A stretch of 64,000 nt of DNA from Silvibacterium acidisoli (GCA_022870745.1 CP085323.1:868001-932000), one strand, 5' to 3'. Positions 33,479 to 41,690 are shown, counted from the first letter of the stretch. The notes: generated from the sequence alone by a model not told the origin. Translations and numbers: made by a program.

Positions 33479-34849
33479 CTACTGCTTGACGAGGACAAGC
33501 TTCTGGTTCACGAATTCCTTAATGCCAAGTTCAGAGAGTTCGCGACCGTAACCAGAGCGCTTGACGCCGCCAAATGGCAACTCTGGGGCTGTGCTTGCGA
33601 ACGTATTGATCCAGACAGCGCCTGTTTCAATCCGCGAGGCCAGTGACCTGGCACGATCAATGTCCTGAGAGAAAACGACACCGGACAGACCGAAGTGTGA
33701 GTCATTGGCAAGTTCGACGATCTCATCGTCATTCTTGACAACGTAGATTTGCGCCACCGGTCCGAAGAACTCCTCGAAGTAGGCCGGATTCTCGCGCTTC
33801 ACGTTCGTGAGGATGGTCGGCTCGAAGAAGTTACCCTTGCCTTCAATCGGCTTACCACCCAGGTGCAAGGTTGCGCCATTCTCGACCGCCCTCTTCACCT
33901 GCGCGGCAAGATTGTCACGAGCGGGCGCTGACGAAAGCGGACCAAGCCGTGTGCTCTCATCTGAGGGGTCGCCGATCTTCACGGACTTCAAAGCCGCAGT
34001 GAAGCGCTCAAGGAAGGTGTCGGCGATCTTCTCGTGAAGCAGGAAGCGCTTCGCGCAGATACACTCTTGTCCGGCGATGTGGAGTCTTGAAAAAACACCG
34101 GCTTCCAGAGCCTTGTCCAGGTCGGCATCGTCAAGAACGACGAAGACGTCATTGCCGCCCATTTCGAGCGTCGATTTCTTGAGATGCTTGCCTGCCTGCG
34201 CCGCGATCGCGCTACCAGCGCGCTCGGAACCGGTCATTGCCGCACCTTGTACGCGTGGATCTGCGATGAGGGTGGCAATCTGCTCATTTGAGATGAACAG
34301 ATTTGTCCAGGCTCCCTTCGGGGCGCCGGCCGCGGTAACCATCTCTTCAAACACGCTTGCGCAGTGCGGCACGATCGGAGCGTGTTTCGCGAGCACCGGG
34401 TTTCCTGCCGCAAGCGCTGGAGCGAGCACACGCATTAACTGGTAATACGGGAAGTTCCAAGGTTCGACAGCAACGAGTACGCCGATCGGATGGTGCTCCA
34501 CCCAAGCATCTCCAAGAGCGCTCTTGATCGGCGCAGGTGCCAGGAAATGCTCCGCATTGTCTGCATAGAAACGAGCAATCTGGGCGATGATCCCAACTTC
34601 TTCACGGCTCTCGCCGATCAGCTTGCCCATTTCCTTTGTGGAGATTTGAGCGAGTTCTTCGGCGCGCGCATCAATGATGTCGGCTAGCTTTCTAAGAACC
34701 TCCAGGCGGGGCTTAATAGAGCCCTTGGACCACTCAGACTTATAGAGTTGATGGGCCGCTGCAAGAGCCTCCTCCATCTGCTGATCGGTATGCTCCGGGT
34801 AGGTCTTGACGAGTTCGTTCGTCGTCGGATTGATTGTCTCGTATGCCAT
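33479..34849 (-). CDS. NAD(P)-dependent aldehyde dehydrogenase (succinate-semialdehyde dehydrogenase type)
   Basis: 456 residues, near the usual family length. Active-site features are PWNFPYYQ, LEMGGND (general base Glu), catalytic Cys in HIAGQECICAKRF, and EEFFGPVAQIYVV. The C-terminus is ELPFGGVKRSGYGRELSELGIKEFVNQKL, a form typical of the GabD/SSADH group. It would oxidise a semialdehyde or reactive aldehyde. No AGAC-NN-GTCT operator was found upstream, unlike the neighbouring DJ-1 genes. Confidence 0.88.
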   Translation of the reverse strand: MAYETINPTTNELVKTYPEHTDQQMEEALAAAHQLYKSEWSKGSIKPRLEVLRKLADIIDARAEELAQISTKEMGKLIGESREEVGIIAQIARFYADNAEHFLAPAPIKSALGDAWVEHHPIGVLVAVEPWNFPYYQLMRVLAPALAAGNPVLAKHAPIVPHCASVFEEMVTAAGAPKGAWTNLFISNEQIATLIADPRVQGAAMTGSERAGSAIAAQAGKHLKKSTLEMGGNDVFVVLDDADLDKALEAGVFSRLHIAGQECICAKRFLLHEKIADTFLERFTAALKSVKIGDPSDESTRLGPLSSAPARDNLAAQVKRAVENGATLHLGGKPIEGKGNFFEPTILTNVKRENPAYFEEFFGPVAQIYVVKNDDEIVELANDSHFGLSGVVFSQDIDRARSLASRIETGAVWINTFASTAPELPFGGVKRSGYGRELSELGIKEFVNQKLVLVKQ

Positions 34850-34961
34850 GATCTTGTCCTTATGCGTCTCGGCTAAGAGAACGAGGCGGTGTCGGCTCGT
34901 TCAGATGGAGGGATCGCCAGCCTAAAGACTCAAGATCATGGCGGTCCCAACGAAGGAAGCG

Positions 34962-34991
34962 GCGGATAGCCCTTTCGATCTGGCTATCCGC
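34962..34991. terminator. Hairpin downstream of DJ-1 copy 2
   Basis: GCGGATAGCC and GGCTATCCGC pair perfectly across a 10-base loop, 35 bases beyond the stop at 35026. There is a short TTT on the plus side only. Confidence 0.5.
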
Positions 34992-35025
34992 TTTCGCTGC
35001 CACAAGAGTTGCTATGGGAAGCCGA

Positions 35026-35808
35026 TCAGGCTGCGGCCAGTTTCTTCAGCAGCACATCGCCGAACTCGGTGGCAGACATCGGCTGCTGGCCTGTGATCAG
35101 TTCGCGATCAACGATCACGTTGCTATGCCAATCGGCCACGGTATCCACATGTGCTCCGGCCTCCGCCAGGCCGGCAGTCGGGTAATACTGAACGAAGCCG
35201 CCAAGTGCGCCCGCGTTTTCGAGGTATTGCTCTTCGCCTGTCGAGAAAACGGTGAGGCGGTACCCTGCGTACGGCCAGCCCTTCGCCAGGCCATTAGCAG
35301 CGCCGGTCTTGTCAGCCAGTGCCTGCTGGAATGCTTCCGAATCATTGAGGGTGCTCAGAAGCGCCAACGGACCGTGGCAGAGGATACCGGTGGGTTTTCC
35401 AGCGGAATGGAACGCCTTGAGGATTTCACCCAGGTCCTTATCCTTCGAGAGGTCCTGCACAGGGGCATGGCCGCCGGGGATGAACAAACCGACGTAGCCA
35501 CTGATGCCTTCCTTCGCCACGTCGGCGAGCTTTTTGGGATGATCCAAAATATCGAGGTTCTCAACGTACTTCAGCGTCTCGGCGCGAAACGCATCGTCTC
35601 CACCGAAGAACATGGCATTGTTGGAGTTGGCATCCATGAGAGGACGATCGCCATTCGGGTTGGCAACGACCGGGGTATAACCCGCTTCGATGAGCTTGCG
35701 AAACGGAATCGCGAACTCATTCAAATAAAAGCCGGTTGGATACTGTTTACCGTCGCGAAGATCGAGATGCTTCGCACTGGACATAATGACTAGAACTTTA
35801 CCCGCCAT
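35026..35808 (-). CDS. DJ-1/PfpI-family protein, copy 2 (cytoplasmic)
   Basis: 260 residues with no signal peptide, starting MAGKVLVIMSSAKHLDLRDG; AGAGG upstream. The conserved Glu31 (FYLNEF) and the Cys144-His145 elbow (GILCHGPLALL) form the DJ-1-type active site; LFIPGGHAP is the usual family motif. It is much closer to copy 1 than to copy 3 over its whole length. The absence of a leader means the block supplies both cytoplasmic and exported forms. Confidence 0.88.
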   Translation of the reverse strand: MAGKVLVIMSSAKHLDLRDGKQYPTGFYLNEFAIPFRKLIEAGYTPVVANPNGDRPLMDANSNNAMFFGGDDAFRAETLKYVENLDILDHPKKLADVAKEGISGYVGLFIPGGHAPVQDLSKDKDLGEILKAFHSAGKPTGILCHGPLALLSTLNDSEAFQQALADKTGAANGLAKGWPYAGYRLTVFSTGEEQYLENAGALGGFVQYYPTAGLAEAGAHVDTVADWHSNVIVDRELITGQQPMSATEFGDVLLKKLAAA

Positions 35809-35858
35809 TTGATTTGCCTCTTTCCTTCGGTTTGCCGTGTCTTCGGCTTTGGTTAGAT

Positions 35859-35887
35859 AGATTAGACCAGTCTGATCAGTGATTCAA
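35859..35887 (-). promoter_or_regulatory. Promoter with embedded TetR-type operator, DJ-1 copy 2
   Basis: Minus strand TTGAAT, 17-base spacer ending CAGACTGGTC, then TAATCT. Essentially the same as at 32482-32510. Confidence 0.7.
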
Positions 35888-35941
35888 AAACAATCTTTGA
35901 CTGGCGACGCATAGCAAGCAAGAAACTGCCTGGCGAGTTAG

Positions 35942-36085
35942 CTACACAACATGAATCAATGTTTTAGCGTTCATGCATTCCTAAAGACCCAAGGAACCAA
36001 GCTCGAGCCGATGACCAGGGTGCTTGATGCCACCGAAAGCTGCCACCTGCTCAGACATGGAGACTTGGTTGAACGCCGTCATGCG
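35942..36085 (-). pseudogene. Remnant of an aldehyde dehydrogenase C-terminus
   Basis: The minus strand encodes VAAFGGIKHPGHRLELGSLG, an in-frame stop, then ECMNAKTLIHVV and a stop. This aligns with the C-terminal signature of SSADH-type enzymes (LPFGGVKRSGYGRELSELG..EFVN). TAFNQVSMSEQ just before it aligns with the preceding AVWINTFASTAPE region. Only about 45 codons are left, with at least one internal stop. Confidence 0.7.
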
Positions 36086-36198
36086 GGCTTCGATTTATCG
36101 CGTGAAATAAGCGTGTCGATCTTGATCGTTCGTCCACGCCGAAGATACGTTGCCTTCTCAGCACGCGCACGCGTGGCCGGACTGATAGGTTTGAACAT
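36079..36198 (-). CDS. Short basic open frame with strong ribosome site
   Basis: 39 codons from the ATG at 36198, preceded by TAGGAGGAAAG at good spacing. The product begins MFKPISPATRARAEKATYLR and ends SRDKSKPA. No family was recognised. It overlaps the aldehyde dehydrogenase remnant slightly and could be the surviving start of a lost gene. Confidence 0.3.
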   Translation of the reverse strand: MFKPISPATRARAEKATYLRRGRTIKIDTLISRDKSKPA

Positions 36199-36265
36199 GC
36201 TTGCTTTCCTCCTACTCTGCTTTTCGGAAATATGACTCGATGAAGCCCTTCAGCAGGTAATGTAA

Positions 36266-37135
36266 TCAGCGGGCCTTTGCATTCAGCTTCGCAAGGAACG
36301 CATCAGCGAATGCATGATCGGAAAATGGCTGTTGGCCGGTAATGACCTCACGATCCACCACGACGTTCGGCTTCCACGGTGCCGCATTCTGAATCTTTGC
36401 TCCTGCTGAGGCAAGGGCTTCATCGTTGTAGTCCGGGAGATGTCCATCGAGCTGAGGAAGCTCGATCTGCTGCTCTTCCGTTTTCGAAAAAACAGTGATC
36501 TTGTAGCCGGCATAGAGCCATCCATGCGACAACTCGCGGAGCCTGGCAGCGGAAGCGTTACCGGCAACGAGAGCCTGATCGTACTTCTCCGTGTCGGGCA
36601 TAGCCGAGAGCAGAGCCATCGGACCGTGGCAGATTAATGCGGTCGGGCGTCCCGTATCGTGAAAGCTCTTAAGAATCTGGCCGAGGTTCCTGTCTTTCAC
36701 CAGGTCAATCATCGGGGCATGTCCGCCAGGGATGAAGACACCGGCATAGTCCTGAGTGTGGCCGACGATCGTCTCAAGCTTGATGGGGTGCCTTAAGCCT
36801 TGCTGGTCGTTGATGAAGCGTAGAGCCTGCATGCGCATTGCATCATCCCCGCCAAAAAACTTCGGCACGTTGGAGCTTGCATCCATCGAAGGCGTGTCGC
36901 CATTCGGGTTGACATAGACCGGGGTGTAACCGGCCTTGATCAGGGCAGCGAGCGGTACATAAAGCTCGTTGAGGTAGTATCCGGTGGCGTATACCCTGCC
37001 CTCTTTCAGGTTGAGAAGATGTCCGCCAGACATCACCACGAGAACCTTGCCCTTGGACTGCGCCATTGCGGACATAGACAAAGTCATCGCCAGGACGAGT
37101 ACAAACAATGCACCTACCTTGCCAAACACATTCAT
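36266..37135 (-). CDS. Exported DJ-1/PfpI-family protein, copy 3
   Basis: 289 residues from the ATG at 37135 (GAGGAAA six bases upstream), starting a signal peptide (VGALFVLVLAMTLSMSAMAQ). Family motifs are KGKVLVVMSGGHLLNLKEG, YYLNELYVP, VFIPGGHAP and the nucleophile elbow ALICHGPMALL. It is more diverged than copies 1 and 2 but collinear with them. Confidence 0.87.
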   Translation of the reverse strand: MNVFGKVGALFVLVLAMTLSMSAMAQSKGKVLVVMSGGHLLNLKEGRVYATGYYLNELYVPLAALIKAGYTPVYVNPNGDTPSMDASSNVPKFFGGDDAMRMQALRFINDQQGLRHPIKLETIVGHTQDYAGVFIPGGHAPMIDLVKDRNLGQILKSFHDTGRPTALICHGPMALLSAMPDTEKYDQALVAGNASAARLRELSHGWLYAGYKITVFSKTEEQQIELPQLDGHLPDYNDEALASAGAKIQNAAPWKPNVVVDREVITGQQPFSDHAFADAFLAKLNAKAR

Positions 37136-37198
37136 GGTCTTTTCCTCATTCTCGGGAGAGCTCACCTGCTGAATCCGCTCATCGCACGAATTATATTT

Positions 37199-37227
37199 AG
37201 ATTAGACCAGTCTGATCATTCGAGGAT
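37199..37227 (-). promoter_or_regulatory. TetR-type operator and -10, DJ-1 copy 3
   Basis: The minus strand reads TGATCAGACTGGTCTAATCT: the operator core plus the TAATCT -10 seen at the other sites. The -35 is poor here (ATCCTC), unlike TTGAAT elsewhere. Confidence 0.6.
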
Positions 37228-37266
37228 TGAAAATATTTTTACTAACTGAAGGACGTAGACAGAAAA

Positions 37267-37665
37267 TCATCCCCGCCTCTCGTCGTACTTGCGCCTTGCT
37301 CTCTCGAAATTTTCCAGATTTTGCACAGTCCAGAGCCAGAGAGGACGAACATGTTCGAGCATGCCAAGTCCAAGCTCGGTGATGGTGTATTCGACCCTTG
37401 GCGGTACCTCGGGAAACATCTCCCGGGTGACCAGGCCATCACGCTCAAGCTGACGGAGTGTTTTGGTGAGAGATTTCTGACTGACGCCTTCTACTCGTTC
37501 CATGATGCGGGAAAAGCGCAGGGGCGATCCCTCCTCCGCCAGCACGGACAGCGTCCATAAAAGCCATTTGTCAGCCATCTGCGTGGTGATTTCGAGCGCC
37601 AGGATTTCTCGTTCCGGCTCCAGAGCCGCACATTCTGCGTTCCACATTTTCCAATGATTTTCCAT
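37267..37665 (-). CDS. HxlR-family transcriptional regulator
   Basis: 132 residues; strong GGAGGT before the ATG. The winged helix contains MADKWLLWTLSVLAEEGSPLRFSRI, VSQKSLTKTLRQLERDGLVTREMFPEVPPRVEYTIT and ELGLGMLEHVRPLWLW. HxlR proteins often sense aldehydes or electrophiles and control dehydrogenases. Here the core Cys of many HxlR sensors is moved: a single Cys sits in NAECAALEP. A palindrome overlaps its ribosome site. A decayed copy lies at 30249-30620. Confidence 0.9.
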   Translation of the reverse strand: MENHWKMWNAECAALEPEREILALEITTQMADKWLLWTLSVLAEEGSPLRFSRIMERVEGVSQKSLTKTLRQLERDGLVTREMFPEVPPRVEYTITELGLGMLEHVRPLWLWTVQNLENFERARRKYDERRG

Positions 37666-37668
37666 AAG

Positions 37669-37682
37669 TTACCTCCAGGTAA
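37669..37682. promoter_or_regulatory. Palindrome overlapping the HxlR ribosome site, possible autoregulatory operator
   Basis: TTACCT-CC-AGGTAA is a perfect 6+6 inverted repeat four bases upstream of the HxlR start codon, covering its GGAGGT. Binding here would block expression of the gene. Confidence 0.4.
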
Positions 37683-37872
37683 GTACACGCCAAAAAAGTG
37701 CCTTATTGCCAACGGATACTAAACGCAGGATACTCGCTTCGTGGCAGTGCACGGAAATTGGCTGTTCTTCCACTCCACATCGAATCCACCCGGTTGACCC
37801 GTATTTGACGGCCTCTATCGTGGTGGGAACGCTCGTGATCGCTTTCAAGGTTGGCGCCGGTGTCGCTTTCGT

Positions 37873-37900
37873 TTGACTCTCCCCCAAGGGGAGGACGGAA
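37873..37900 (+). promoter_or_regulatory. MerR-type operator upstream of TetR copy 2
   Basis: TTGACT is followed by the inverted repeat CTCCCC-CAA-GGGGAG and GACGGA. The same arrangement, TTGAC-N-(T/C)TCCCCC..GGGGAGG-N-CGGA, occurs in front of the MerR gene at 42125-42156. This implies both are bound by that MerR. A different palindrome, TGTCTGGACA, follows at 37910-37919. Confidence 0.5.
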
Positions 37901-37950
37901 AGTGATCGCTGTCTGGACAAATACGGTCCCCGGAAAGGACGTAGGGTCAA

Positions 37951-38538
37951 ATGAATAAGAATGGGACGAAGGAAGCCCTTATTGAGGCCGGCCTTCAATT
38001 GATTCACTCTACCGGCTATTCTGCGACTGGGATCAACCAGATTCTAGACAACGCCAACGTGAGGTCTTTCTACAATCACTTCACCAGTAAGGACGAATTC
38101 GTCATTGAGGTAATCAAGCTCTATGCTGCGGGTGAGCAAGCACGATTGGAACGGGTCCAGGTAGACTCCACGCTCTCTCCGATAGCGAAGCTTCGCCGTT
38201 ACTTTGAAGACAAAATTGCGTTCCACGGAGAGCGCGGCCAATTCGCAGGCTGCCTCCTCGGCAACCTCAGCCTTGAAGTAGCGGGCCACAACGCCGCAAT
38301 CCGAGATCTGCTGCGCCGATCCTTCGATGAGTGGCAGCAGTCGATCGCATCGACAATTCGAGAGTCGATCGAGAAGGGCGAACTTCCTCGTAGTGCGAAG
38401 GCAAATGTTCTCGCTGCCGTGATTGTAGACAGCTGGGAAGGCGCCCAGGTCCGGGCCAGGACAGAACAAAGCGATAAGGCTCTTAATTTGTTCTATGACT
38501 GTACATTCAATGTTTTATTGAGAACTGAAATCCGCTGA
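37951..38538 (+). CDS. TetR/AcrR-family regulator, copy 2, with altered helix-turn-helix
   Basis: 195 residues. It is collinear with copies 1 and 3 (GYSATGINQILDNANV; GQFAGCLLGNLSLEVAGHN; VDSWEGAQVRART). Where the others have VPKGSFYHHF it has VRSFYNHF, so two residues are missing between the HTH helices. This may change operator recognition or weaken binding. It may be controlled by the MerR-type site at 37873. Confidence 0.88.
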   Translation: MNKNGTKEALIEAGLQLIHSTGYSATGINQILDNANVRSFYNHFTSKDEFVIEVIKLYAAGEQARLERVQVDSTLSPIAKLRRYFEDKIAFHGERGQFAGCLLGNLSLEVAGHNAAIRDLLRRSFDEWQQSIASTIRESIEKGELPRSAKANVLAAVIVDSWEGAQVRARTEQSDKALNLFYDCTFNVLLRTEIR

Positions 38539-38555
38539 CGTTCGGGAATCCTTTT

Positions 38556-38584
38556 TTGAATCTCTAAACAGACTGGTCTGATCT
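38556..38584 (+). promoter_or_regulatory. Promoter with embedded TetR-type operator, SDR copy 1
   Basis: TTGAAT at 38556-38561, a 17-base spacer ending CAGACTGGTC, and TGATCT at 38579-38584. It is the plus-strand counterpart of the DJ-1 promoters and lies 47 bases before the SDR start. Confidence 0.7.
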
Positions 38585-38631
38585 ATTGAAGTGCCGCTGA
38601 TGCGGACGAACTTCAAAATCGAGGGAATGAA

Positions 38632-39435
38632 ATGTCGAACACAAACACAAAAGGTACGGCCGTCATCACCGGAGCATCTGGCGGCATTGGTGCAGTCTAT
38701 GCGGATCGTTTCGCTAAGCGCGGCTACGATCTTTTTCTTATTGCCCGCGACGGAAAGCGTCTCGGCGAAGTTGCCAACAAGCTGTACGAAAAGTATGGCG
38801 TTTCTGTGGAGACCCTGATCGTCGATCTGACGGATAAGCCTGAGTTGCTGAAGCTGGAAGCCCAGCTTCAAGCGGACAAGAAGGTCTCTGTTCTCGTGAA
38901 CAATGCCGGATTTGGCGGCACGAAGTCTCTGGTTGATTCCAGCGTGGACGAGCTCGAAAACATGATCACGTTGAACGTGACCGCGCTCACCCGGCTCACG
39001 GCAGCAGTTCTGCCAAACCTGATCGCTAAGAATGCCGGCGCCGTCATCAACATCGCCTCCGTCGTGGCCGTCAACCCGGACGCGCTCAACGGCACCTATA
39101 GCGGTACCAAGTCTTACGTTCTGAACTTCACGCAGTCCTTGTTCAAGACACTGAAGGACACCAGCGTACAGGTTCAGGCCGTACTTCCTGGTGCGACCCG
39201 TACCGACTTCTGGGATCGGGCTGGCCTGCCAGTCCATAACCTGCCCGAGAAGAACGTCATGAGTGCAGAGGATTGCGTCGATGCAGCCATGGCTGCGTTC
39301 GACGAGAAAGAACTCGTAACGATTCCTGCCTTGCCTGACGTAGAGGTCTGGAACCGCTATGAACAGGCTCGCCTCGCGCTGTACCCGTTCCTTTCCAGCA
39401 AAGAGGCCGCGAAGCGCTACCAGCACAAGGGCTAA
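38632..39435 (+). CDS. Short-chain dehydrogenase/reductase, copy 1
   Basis: 267 residues. The classical SDR features are VITGASGGIGAVYADRFA (TGxxxGxG), NNAGFGG, and the catalytic YSGTK with Ser in NIASVV. It has the C-terminal features of the YqjQ/DltE-like subgroup that acts on varied carbonyls. It is the first gene under the conserved promoter-operator, and is followed by a strong hairpin and a related but frameshifted SDR. Confidence 0.9.
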   Translation: MSNTNTKGTAVITGASGGIGAVYADRFAKRGYDLFLIARDGKRLGEVANKLYEKYGVSVETLIVDLTDKPELLKLEAQLQADKKVSVLVNNAGFGGTKSLVDSSVDELENMITLNVTALTRLTAAVLPNLIAKNAGAVINIASVVAVNPDALNGTYSGTKSYVLNFTQSLFKTLKDTSVQVQAVLPGATRTDFWDRAGLPVHNLPEKNVMSAEDCVDAAMAAFDEKELVTIPALPDVEVWNRYEQARLALYPFLSSKEAAKRYQHKG

Positions 39436-39448
39436 GAAAACCGCAATT

Positions 39449-39483
39449 CGCCGGAAGAGCCACACCGTGCGGCTCTTCCGGCG
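39449..39483. terminator. Strong hairpin between SDR copies 1 and 2
   Basis: CGCCGGAAGAGCC pairs perfectly with GGCTCTTCCGGCG around a 9-base loop, 13 bases beyond the stop. No T-run follows, so it may be an attenuator or a processing and stability element separating the first cistron from the rest. Confidence 0.55.
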
Positions 39484-39512
39484 CGAAAGTTCAAGCGAAA
39501 AGGGATAAGGTG

Positions 39513-40312
39513 ATGAGCAATCAAGGGCAGATAGCAGTGGTTACCGGTGCCTCGTCCGGCATTGCAAAGTCTATGCAGATCGTTTCGCAAAGCGCGGTTA
39601 CGATCTCCTTCTCGTGGCACGGCGCAAAGATCGGCTGGACGCGCTCAGTGCAGAGCTTCAGGAGAAATACGGGGTTAAAGTCGAGACCCTGGTCGCGGAC
39701 CTCACCAGGCACGAAGATCTGCAGAAGGTTGGAAGCACGATCGCTTCCAATGAGCGGGTCGCGGTGCTTGTGAACAATGCCGGCACGGCTGTTGTAGGAC
39801 CATCCGCGGAGCTTTCAATCGAGCAGGTGGAGTTCCAGTTAGATCTCAATGCTCGATCCGTCACATTTCTAAGCCAGGCTATCCTGCCGGGATTTCTCAA
39901 ACGGAATAGCGGTACGCTCATCAATCTAGGCTCCGTCCTTTCCTTCTTCGCCTATCCCTTCAGTACGTCGTATAGCGCGTCCAAGGCGCATGTGATGCTG
40001 TACACGATTGGACTTCACGACGAACTCGCGAACACCGGTATCCGGGTTCAGGCGGTTCTCCCTTCGAATACCTACAGCGAAATCTGGGAGGTCTCCGGCA
40101 TGGGAGTTCATAATCTCGACCCGGAAACGGTCATGTCTACAGATGACCTGGTCGATGCCGCCCTCGCTGGGCTCGATCAAGGCAAGACGGTTACGCTTCC
40201 ATCTCTTGAGGACTATTCGCTTTGGGAGGCCTTCGATGCTGTGCGGATCAAAATGTTCAACGCCGCACAAACAAAGAACGTTGCAACGCGCTACGGTCTA
40301 GGACGGAAATAA
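39513..40312 (+). pseudogene. Short-chain dehydrogenase, copy 2, broken by a one-base deletion
   Basis: Starts MSNQGQIAVVTGASSGI at 39513 and then loses frame at about 39563-39568. The bases GGCATTGCAAAGTCTATG stand where copy 1 has GGCATTGGTGCAGTCTATG, one base more. The correct continuation (VYADRFAKRGYDLLLVARRKDRLDALSAEL) resumes in another frame and stays intact to 40312, with NNAGTAV and catalytic YSASK. The deletion removes the last Gly of the cofactor motif. Everything downstream looks under selection, so it is either a very recent inactivation or a sequencing error. Confidence 0.75.
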
Positions 40313-40391
40313 ACAAAGACCTGAGTTCGAGGAGACGATGCTGCCCGGACTTGTCCATCAGCCACATGAACAGAACGATGAGGGAAATGCC

Positions 40392-40688
40392 ATGACGGAT
40401 CGCAAATATTATCTGCTCGCAGAATTCGATGTGAAGCCGGAATCGCTGGAAGAGACTAAGGCTATCTTCTCCAAACTTCTTCCGAAGGTTCTGGAAGAAG
40501 AAGGTTGCGAGGAAATGTACACGACTTCCATCTTGGACGAGCCGAACAAGCTTGTCTTCTTTGAGGTCTTTTCCTCGCGGGAAGCTCACGACTGGCACAT
40601 GGAACAGCCTTACACACGCCAGCTTGCGACCGATCTCGACGGAAAGCTTGCGGCACCCCCGAAGATCACAGAACTCAGTCGGTTCTGA
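40392..40688 (+). CDS. Antibiotic-biosynthesis-monooxygenase (ABM)/quinol-monooxygenase-like protein
   Basis: 98 residues from the ATG at 40392 (GAGGGA upstream). The dimeric alpha-beta barrel sequence is YYLLAEFDVKPESLEETKAI, then LPKVLEEEGCEEMYTTSILDEP, KLVFFEVFSSREAHDWHME. This is the YgiN/ABM family, which includes quinol monooxygenases and heme-degrading enzymes but also proteins of unknown activity. It sits in a redox cluster. Confidence 0.82.
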   Translation: MTDRKYYLLAEFDVKPESLEETKAIFSKLLPKVLEEEGCEEMYTTSILDEPNKLVFFEVFSSREAHDWHMEQPYTRQLATDLDGKLAAPPKITELSRF

Positions 40689-40781
40689 CATCCTCACGTA
40701 CCGCCATGCGTTTTCTCTGAAGTCCGAGCGGCTCATAACCGGTCTGGCTGCAAGAACAGATGTGTCCTCTTGGAGCAAAAA

Positions 40782-41630
40782 ATGAGTAGAGAAACGAATC
40801 GTGTAGTCCTTATCACAGGTGCGTCGTCAGGCATAGGCAAGGACTTTGCCTTGAGCCTGCTTCGAGAAGGCTACATTGTCTACGGTGCGGCCCGACGCAT
40901 TGAGCGTATGGGTGAAATCGAAGCCGCTGGCGGAATAGCCCTGGCGATGGATGTTACCGATGACGCGGCGATGGTCTCGGCAATCGACCGTATCCTCCGC
41001 GATCAGGGTCGCATTGACGTGCTCGTGAATAATGCCGGCTATGGCCAGATGGGTGCTCTCGAAGATGTGCCGATGGAAGTAGCGCGTCGCCAATTGGAGG
41101 TCAACTTGATCGGCGTGGCGCGTCTCATCCAACTCGTACTTCCACATATGCGCGCAAGGCAATTTGGCAAGATCGTTAACATTTCAACCATCGGTGGAAA
41201 AAATGCAGGCCCGATCGGCGGTTGGTACTACGCCTCAAAGCACGCGCTCGAGGGATACTCAGATACCCTTCGTATGGAAGTTGAGCCGTTCGGAATCGAT
41301 GTGATCGTGATCGAGCCCGGGGGGATCGATTCAGAGTGGGCAGAGATCGCATTCGATTCTGCGAGGGAGTATTCAGCGAAAGGGGCATACGGTCCAGTTT
41401 TGGCAGCCATGTTGAATCTGCCGATTTTGAAGCGCAAGATGCCATCGCCCAGAATCATCACCGACCTGCTTCTGAAGGCGCTCAACAGCAAACGGCCACG
41501 AGCGCGATATCATGGCGGCCATATGGCAGGTCTGATCTTGTTTCTAAAGTGGATACTTCCCGACCGCATGATGGATCGAGTCATTATGGGCTCCATCAAT
41601 CGACTGGCAATGAGTTCGAAACAAACGTAG
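40782..41630 (+). CDS. Short-chain dehydrogenase/reductase, copy 3
   Basis: 282 residues from the ATG at 40782 with GGAG six bases upstream. The motifs are VLITGASSGIGKDFAL, AMDVTDD, VNNAGYG, NISTIGGK and catalytic YYASKHALEG. It belongs to the group often annotated as oxidoreductase/retinol-dehydrogenase-like SDRs and is clearly different from copies 1 and 2. The C-terminal 60 residues are hydrophobic with basic residues (HMAGLILFLKWILPDR) and might touch the membrane. Confidence 0.87.
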   Translation: MSRETNRVVLITGASSGIGKDFALSLLREGYIVYGAARRIERMGEIEAAGGIALAMDVTDDAAMVSAIDRILRDQGRIDVLVNNAGYGQMGALEDVPMEVARRQLEVNLIGVARLIQLVLPHMRARQFGKIVNISTIGGKNAGPIGGWYYASKHALEGYSDTLRMEVEPFGIDVIVIEPGGIDSEWAEIAFDSAREYSAKGAYGPVLAAMLNLPILKRKMPSPRIITDLLLKALNSKRPRARYHGGHMAGLILFLKWILPDRMMDRVIMGSINRLAMSSKQT

Positions 41631-41690
41631 AAAAGGAGTCTATCTGCTTCCTGCGTTTGCTTGAACCTCCCAAAGACAGGCGGGAACTCG

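Noticed and set aside
35951-36235. A 94-codon plus-strand frame upstream of DJ-1 copy 2
   Set aside because: It is antisense to the aldehyde dehydrogenase remnant and the small minus-strand frame; its sequence shows no family.
37669-38007. A 112-codon minus-strand frame between HxlR and TetR copy 2
   Set aside because: It runs antisense over the TetR start and the MerR-type operator, with no recognisable domain.
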